A stretch of 9,911 bases of DNA from Candidatus Njordarchaeota archaeon (GTDB lineage Archaea; Asgardarchaeota; Njordarchaeia; Njordarchaeales; JAHKLH01), in the NCBI GenBank assembly GCA_029856635.1, contig JAHKLH010000046.1, positions 1-9,911 on the forward strand, in the 5' to 3' direction. A program made the position numbers and the translations under genes. Positions 5,472 to 9,911 of this stretch are shown here, piece by piece. Position 1 is the first letter of the stretch, and the number at the start of each line of letters is the position of its first letter. The notes under the pieces were generated by a model. That model was not told the DNA's origin. It saw only the letters and a list, made by a program, of their open reading frames with translations, and made no database searches.

Positions 5472-6713
5472 ATGTCAATAGAAAAACCAGCGATAATAGG
5501 GGGAGAACCAGTATCAAAACATTGGATTCCAATAGCAAAACCAATAATCGGAGATGAAGAGAAGCAAGCGGTCATGGAAGCTCTTGAAAAAGGTGCATTA
5601 GCTTCTGGAGAATTTATAGAGAAATTTGAGAAGGAATTTGCGAGATATATTGGTGTTAAGCATGCAATAGCAACCTCTTGTGGAACTGATGCTCTCTTCA
5701 TATCCTATCTGTCTCTTGATTTAACATTTAATAAGAAAATTCTAACTACGCCTTTGACCTTCATTGCAACCGCATCAGCAGCAATTTGTACTGGTGCAAT
5801 TCCTATTTTTGCTGATGTAGAAGAAGACGCAAATATCTCTCCTGAAGAAATCTCTAAAGTGCTTGAGAAAGAACACATTAATGGAATCTGTGTTGTACAC
5901 ATGTATGGAAAACCTTGCAGAATGGAGAAAATACTTTCAATGGCACGAGAATACAATATTCCTGTAATCGAAGATGCAAGTCATGCTCATGGTGCAGAAT
6001 ACAAAGGAAAAAAAGTCGGAAATTTAGGTGATATAGCGGCATTTTCCCTTTATCCAGCAAAAATAATTGCTGCTGGAGGTTGGGGCGGTGTTATAGTCAC
6101 TAATAATGATGAACTAGCAGAAACTGCGAGACTTATTGCTCTACAGGGAGAACTTCGCGAGGTTCGCGGAACTAAAACTGCCTACGAATTTGTTCGAATT
6201 GGTTATAACATGAGGATGTCCAATATCGAGGCAGCAGTGGCGTATTATCAACTCAGGAAGCTTAACAAATTTATTGAAATTAGAAGAAAGTATGCCAGAA
6301 TCCTCACCGAAATGCTTGAAGATGTTCCCGGGATAAAAACACCTACTGATCCAGCATATGGGAAGCATGTTTACTACCTTTACGTTATCACAATTGATGA
6401 GAAGAAAATAGGATGGTCTCGAGATGAATTTGTTGAAGCACTAAGGAAAGAGAACATTGATGCAAGAAGAGGTTATCATAAGCCATTACATCAACAGGAA
6501 CTTTTCTTAAAAATAAATGATCCAAGGGTAAACTATTTTGCAAAAATTGTCAAATATCCAGAATATTCAAAATTATCATATCCCACAGCCGAAAAATTAA
6601 GCAAAACAAGTGTATGGCTTCCTTGTCATCCTGCATTAACGGAAAAAGATGTTGAAAATATAGGAAAAGCAATAAGAAAATTGATTAGTTGGAAAACAGG
6701 GAAGAAGCTTTAA
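5472..6713 (+). CDS. DegT/DnrJ/EryC1/StrS family PLP-dependent aminotransferase
   Basis: Cytosolic pyridoxal-phosphate enzyme. Family members typically transfer an amino group, often from glutamate, to a keto-sugar nucleotide for glycan or antibiotic synthesis; the substrate cannot be read here. From ATG 5472 (413 residues, slightly longer than the usual 370-400) I see the glycine-rich N-terminal GGEPV, SCGTDAL (69-75) for the phosphate, EDASHAHGAEYKGKKVG (167-183) with Asp168 bonding the PLP ring nitrogen, SLYPAK (192-197) with the Schiff-base Lys197, and GYNMRMSNIEAA (244-255). One oddity is that the usual acidic residue of the G(E/D)GG loop after the lysine appears as Trp (GGWGG). No other sugar-pathway gene lies nearby, so surface-glycan biosynthesis is an inference from family only. 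The gene is divergent from nnr and converges on ileS with 2 bp between stops. Confidence 0.92.
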   Translation: MSIEKPAIIGGEPVSKHWIPIAKPIIGDEEKQAVMEALEKGALASGEFIEKFEKEFARYIGVKHAIATSCGTDALFISYLSLDLTFNKKILTTPLTFIATASAAICTGAIPIFADVEEDANISPEEISKVLEKEHINGICVVHMYGKPCRMEKILSMAREYNIPVIEDASHAHGAEYKGKKVGNLGDIAAFSLYPAKIIAAGGWGGVIVTNNDELAETARLIALQGELREVRGTKTAYEFVRIGYNMRMSNIEAAVAYYQLRKLNKFIEIRRKYARILTEMLEDVPGIKTPTDPAYGKHVYYLYVITIDEKKIGWSRDEFVEALRKENIDARRGYHKPLHQQELFLKINDPRVNYFAKIVKYPEYSKLSYPTAEKLSKTSVWLPCHPALTEKDVENIGKAIRKLISWKTGKKL

Positions 6714-6715
6714 TT

Positions 6716-9700
6716 TTAGATTGTCTCGATTCCTATTTTAACACGGAATTTATCAATGGTCCACTCTTTAACATAACCCTTGGTTTCGCCTAATATTATC
6801 TCCTCGGCCCTTGCCTCGCTTTTAATCCAGTTAAACCAAGGTTCAATTAACTTCTTAAGCTCTTCTGGAATTTGAAGATAAAGACGTATTTTCGCTTCAA
6901 CAGGAAGATCAAGCTCTCCTCGCATTGCTTGGATTCTACGTAATACGTCTCGAGCTAATCCTTCTGAGAGAAGTTCATCTGTGATTCTTACGTCCAATAT
7001 TATATTTGCGTATTTTAGTCCTTCCATATCATAGCCCTCTGGTAATTTGGTTATGATATTTACGTCTTCTTTTTCTATCTTGAATACTTTGCCTTCTAAT
7101 TCAAGCTCATAATAGCCTTTCTCATCAAGTGCCTTCTTTAGTTCCTCGGCAGAAACACGCACAAGTGCATCCACTATCTTTTTAGTATTTTCTCTGTACT
7201 TTGGTCCTAGTTTAGATAAAACAGGAACAACTTCTAGTTCTCGCTTTATTGTACCAACTTCAACGTGTTTCACATTAGCCATTTCAAGCAGAATTCGCTT
7301 TAAGTTATTAACCGCATTAACTACATCTTTTGAACTAGTTTCAATGATTACTCTACTAAGCGGCCATCGTAATTTGACTTTGTTTCTGGTTCGTATTGTA
7401 GATACTGCAGCGACTATTTCTCTGACCATTTCCATTTGTTTTTCTAGTTCCTCGTCGATTTCAGATTCATCAACTTTTGGCCAATCTATCAAAGCAACAG
7501 ATTCTGGTGCATTTGGCATTAGGGGTCTAAGCATATGCTGATAGACGTATTCTGTCATAAATGGTGCAAATAAAGATAATATAGGCAATAATTTCTTGTA
7601 AACCTTATAGGATGTGTAGTAACACGCCAATTTCTTTGGATCGTCTTTTTCAATCCACAGCCTTCGCCTAACAAGCTTTCCATACCACCTGCTTAGATCC
7701 TCCACAACAAAATTAAGAACTCGTCGTAATGCATTACTTATACGGTATTCATTTAGGTCTTTTTCAACTTGCTTGACAAGATTATTGACACGAGAAATTA
7801 TCCAGCGATCCTCAGGCAACATGTGCTTTTGTATTTCTTTCTCATTTATTTTACTCAAACTGAAATTGTCTAGCTCCATGTACATGGATACCATGTAAGA
7901 TACATTCCAAAAGATATCCAAATTCTGTCTAATTTCCTTGATTTCTTCCCATCTAAATCGAATATCTTCGTATACCACGCCAGAAATTAAGTAACATCTA
8001 AGCGCATCAGCACCATACTTCTCAATTACTTCCCATGGCATGATAATGTTGCCTAAAGATTTTGACATCTTTGATCCAGCCGCATCCAGCACGAAGCCAT
8101 GCATGACTACACATTTATATGGTGCTTTTCCAAAAGCGACTACACTCAAGACTTGTTGCGCATAGAACCACTTCATTACTTGATCATGTCCTTCTATAAT
8201 TAAATCTGCAGGCCAAAGACGTTTGAATTCGCTTGAATTACTTGGATACCCTAATGATGCCCAAGATGCAATTGCAGAATCAAACCAAACATCAAGTACA
8301 TCAGGAATTCTTTTCATATCACCTCCACATATGGGACATCTTAGAATAACCTTATCTATGTGAGGTCTATGTAGATCCATGTCATCGGGAACCGCGGTTT
8401 TTGCATACCTCTTCAATTCCTTAAAACTTCCAATTACCAATTCGCTTCCACATTTTTCACATACCCAGAGCGGAATTGGACAATTCCAATATCTCTGACG
8501 AGAAATACACCAATCTCCTACGGTTTTTACCCCTTCCTTGAAACGAATTTTTGCAAAAGCAGGCACCCATTTAACAGGCTCATTCGCAGCAATGATCTTG
8601 CTTTTGATCTTAGATACATCTAAGAACCACTGCTCTGTTGCACGGAAAAGTAATGGACTCTTACAACGCCAACAGATGGGATATCTATGCTTTATTGTTC
8701 CATGGTAAACAAGAACTCCTTTCTTTCTCAAAGTTTCAATTATGTGCTTGTCAGCATCCTTTACAAATATACCCTTCCATGCACCTTCTGTAAACTTACC
8801 ATCTACACCAACGGGACAATATACTGGTAAATTATATCTCCTGCCTATTTCAAAGTCCTCTTCCCCATGTCCAGGCGCAATATGAACAAAGCCCGTACCT
8901 TCGTCAGTTCTAACAAACTCTCCAAGAACAACCGTATGAACATTGTCCATTTTGTCAAATTCTTTTTGCTTAGGCATTTCATCTAGCAGTGGATATTCGT
9001 ATTTTAATCCTGCCAAATCACTACCTAACTTGCGATCAGCAATCTCGTAATTACTTATTCCAATTTCACGCATAACCGCATCCAATCTCTCAAGGAGAAT
9101 CCACCAATACTCATCATTGACCTTGACTTTAACATATGTGTATTCTGGATGAGCTAATACTGCAACATTTGCGGGCAACGTCCAAGGCGTAGTGGTCCAT
9201 ACCAGAATATATTCGTTTGGTTTATCCTTAATTTTGAATTTTACATATATGCTCGGATCTTCAACTACCTTGTATTCAAGTTCATGTTCTGCTAAAGCTG
9301 TTTCACAACGCCAACACCAATGAATAACACGAAGATCCTTTTTAATGAGTCCTTGCTCATAAGCTCTCTTAAAAGTCCACCACTCAGCTTCAATCCAATG
9401 GCGGTCAAGTGTTCGATAAGGATTCTCCCAGTCCATGAATACTCCTAAACGCTTAAATTCACTCTCCATTGTTTTAAGATTCATTAACGCCAATTTTTTG
9501 CATTCCTCAATGAATTTTTCAATTCCAAATTTTTCAATATCTTTCTTAGTTTTAAAACCTAATTTCTTTTCCATGAGCACTTCAATTGGTAATCCGTGAC
9601 AATCAAAACCTGGCTGAGCTTTCGTATAGTATCCTTTCATTGTATAGTAGCGAATGCATACATCTTTGAGAATCTTGTTCCACGCAGTTCCTAAGTGGAT

Positions 9701-9859
9701 ATGACCCGTAACATACGGTGGTCCATCTAATATCCAGAACTTTGGCTTGTTTTTACGCCATGAGAGAAACTTCCTTAGAATACCATCTTCATACCACCAT
9801 TTAAGAACTTTCTCCTCTAGTTCAACAGAGAACTTTCTAGGTAATACTCTTACTTTCAT
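6716..9859 (-). CDS. ileS: Isoleucyl-tRNA synthetase, archaeal/eukaryal type
   Basis: Cytosolic class I synthetase that charges tRNA-Ile and hydrolyses mischarged valine. About 1,047 residues, full length. Numbered from GTG 9868 (subtract 3 for ATG 9859): PPYVTGHIHLG (50-60) is the HIGH signature, followed by the family-typical PGFDCHGLPIE (86-96). CWRC (185-188) opens a zinc-like knuckle. TTTPWTLPANV (225-235) and GHGEEDFEIG (333-342) belong to the CP1 editing domain, and a second CWRC lies at 399-402. WCISRQRYWNCPIPLW (453-468) is diagnostic of IleRS, with further pairs CEKC (470-473) and CPIC (511-514), then KMSKS (600-604). A helical anticodon-binding region and an archaeal-style C-terminal domain follow. 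I prefer ATG 9859 because GTGA (9865-9868) sits five bases before it; GTG 9868 would use that ribosome site as its start. All catalytic motifs are intact. Only 43 bp of upstream sequence is visible, with no clear TATA box. Confidence 0.96.
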   Translation of the reverse strand: MKVRVLPRKFSVELEEKVLKWWYEDGILRKFLSWRKNKPKFWILDGPPYVTGHIHLGTAWNKILKDVCIRYYTMKGYYTKAQPGFDCHGLPIEVLMEKKLGFKTKKDIEKFGIEKFIEECKKLALMNLKTMESEFKRLGVFMDWENPYRTLDRHWIEAEWWTFKRAYEQGLIKKDLRVIHWCWRCETALAEHELEYKVVEDPSIYVKFKIKDKPNEYILVWTTTPWTLPANVAVLAHPEYTYVKVKVNDEYWWILLERLDAVMREIGISNYEIADRKLGSDLAGLKYEYPLLDEMPKQKEFDKMDNVHTVVLGEFVRTDEGTGFVHIAPGHGEEDFEIGRRYNLPVYCPVGVDGKFTEGAWKGIFVKDADKHIIETLRKKGVLVYHGTIKHRYPICWRCKSPLLFRATEQWFLDVSKIKSKIIAANEPVKWVPAFAKIRFKEGVKTVGDWCISRQRYWNCPIPLWVCEKCGSELVIGSFKELKRYAKTAVPDDMDLHRPHIDKVILRCPICGGDMKRIPDVLDVWFDSAIASWASLGYPSNSSEFKRLWPADLIIEGHDQVMKWFYAQQVLSVVAFGKAPYKCVVMHGFVLDAAGSKMSKSLGNIIMPWEVIEKYGADALRCYLISGVVYEDIRFRWEEIKEIRQNLDIFWNVSYMVSMYMELDNFSLSKINEKEIQKHMLPEDRWIISRVNNLVKQVEKDLNEYRISNALRRVLNFVVEDLSRWYGKLVRRRLWIEKDDPKKLACYYTSYKVYKKLLPILSLFAPFMTEYVYQHMLRPLMPNAPESVALIDWPKVDESEIDEELEKQMEMVREIVAAVSTIRTRNKVKLRWPLSRVIIETSSKDVVNAVNNLKRILLEMANVKHVEVGTIKRELEVVPVLSKLGPKYRENTKKIVDALVRVSAEELKKALDEKGYYELELEGKVFKIEKEDVNIITKLPEGYDMEGLKYANIILDVRITDELLSEGLARDVLRRIQAMRGELDLPVEAKIRLYLQIPEELKKLIEPWFNWIKSEARAEEIILGETKGYVKEWTIDKFRVKIGIETI

Positions 9860-9911
9860 TTGCTTCACGTTTAAACCAGAATTAGTAAAATTACTATTCT
9901 TTTTATGATTA

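Noticed and set aside
5456..6368. Several minus-strand open frames inside the aminotransferase
   Set aside because: Shadows of a complete, motif-rich gene on the opposite strand.
1..9911. Mobile elements, CRISPR arrays, tRNA or rRNA genes, defence systems
   Set aside because: No repeats with spacers, transposase or integrase motifs, cloverleaf-like sequence or rRNA gene was found; all larger frames are housekeeping genes.

Overview
The window looks like a chromosomal segment of an AT-rich archaeon. The evidence is an Orc1/Cdc6 initiator, an archaeal/eukaryal-type isoleucyl-tRNA synthetase, Shine-Dalgarno sites of the GGTGA type, TATA-box-like promoters and T-rich ends after genes. The truncated gene at the left edge looks like a type-2 ('methanogen-type') seryl-tRNA synthetase. 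That form is best known from methanogens but also occurs in some uncultured archaeal lineages, so the host may be a methanogen or a TACK/Bathyarchaeia-like relative; this placement is inference. I see no insertion sequences, phage genes, CRISPR repeats, tRNA or rRNA genes. This is ordinary, densely packed core genome.

Layout. Positions 1-1494 (minus strand) hold a likely operon: uridine phosphorylase (udp), a small unrecognised protein of about 92-95 residues, and the start of type-2 serS, which runs off the left edge. Positions 1597-2829 (minus) hold orc1/cdc6. The 232-bp gap 2830-3061 is the most interesting non-coding stretch. It carries the orc1 promoter, repeated TGAGAGAGAA words, and on the plus strand a candidate C/D-box guide RNA whose D' guide is complementary to the 3' end of 16S rRNA. 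Positions 3062-3388 (minus) hold a small unrecognised protein with its own TATA box and Shine-Dalgarno site. Positions 3528-5413 (minus) hold a two-gene operon: nnr (NAD(P)HX epimerase/dehydratase) and a small beta-rich protein. Divergent from nnr, positions 5472-6713 (plus) hold a DegT/DnrJ/EryC1/StrS aminotransferase. Convergent with it, with only 2 bp between stop codons, ileS fills 6716-9859 (minus).

The recognisable genes cover nucleoside salvage (udp), metabolite repair (nnr), aminoacyl-tRNA supply (serS, ileS), replication initiation (orc1) and amino-sugar or glycan synthesis (the aminotransferase). Beyond the operon pairs they do not form one pathway.

A recurrent start-site pattern stands out. 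Four minus-strand genes have GTGA exactly five bases before the likely start codon, and the aminotransferase has AGGTGA eight bases before its ATG. Each GTG inside these Shine-Dalgarno sites is in frame and invites a wrong, slightly longer gene model. In one case the start read this way would be ATT.
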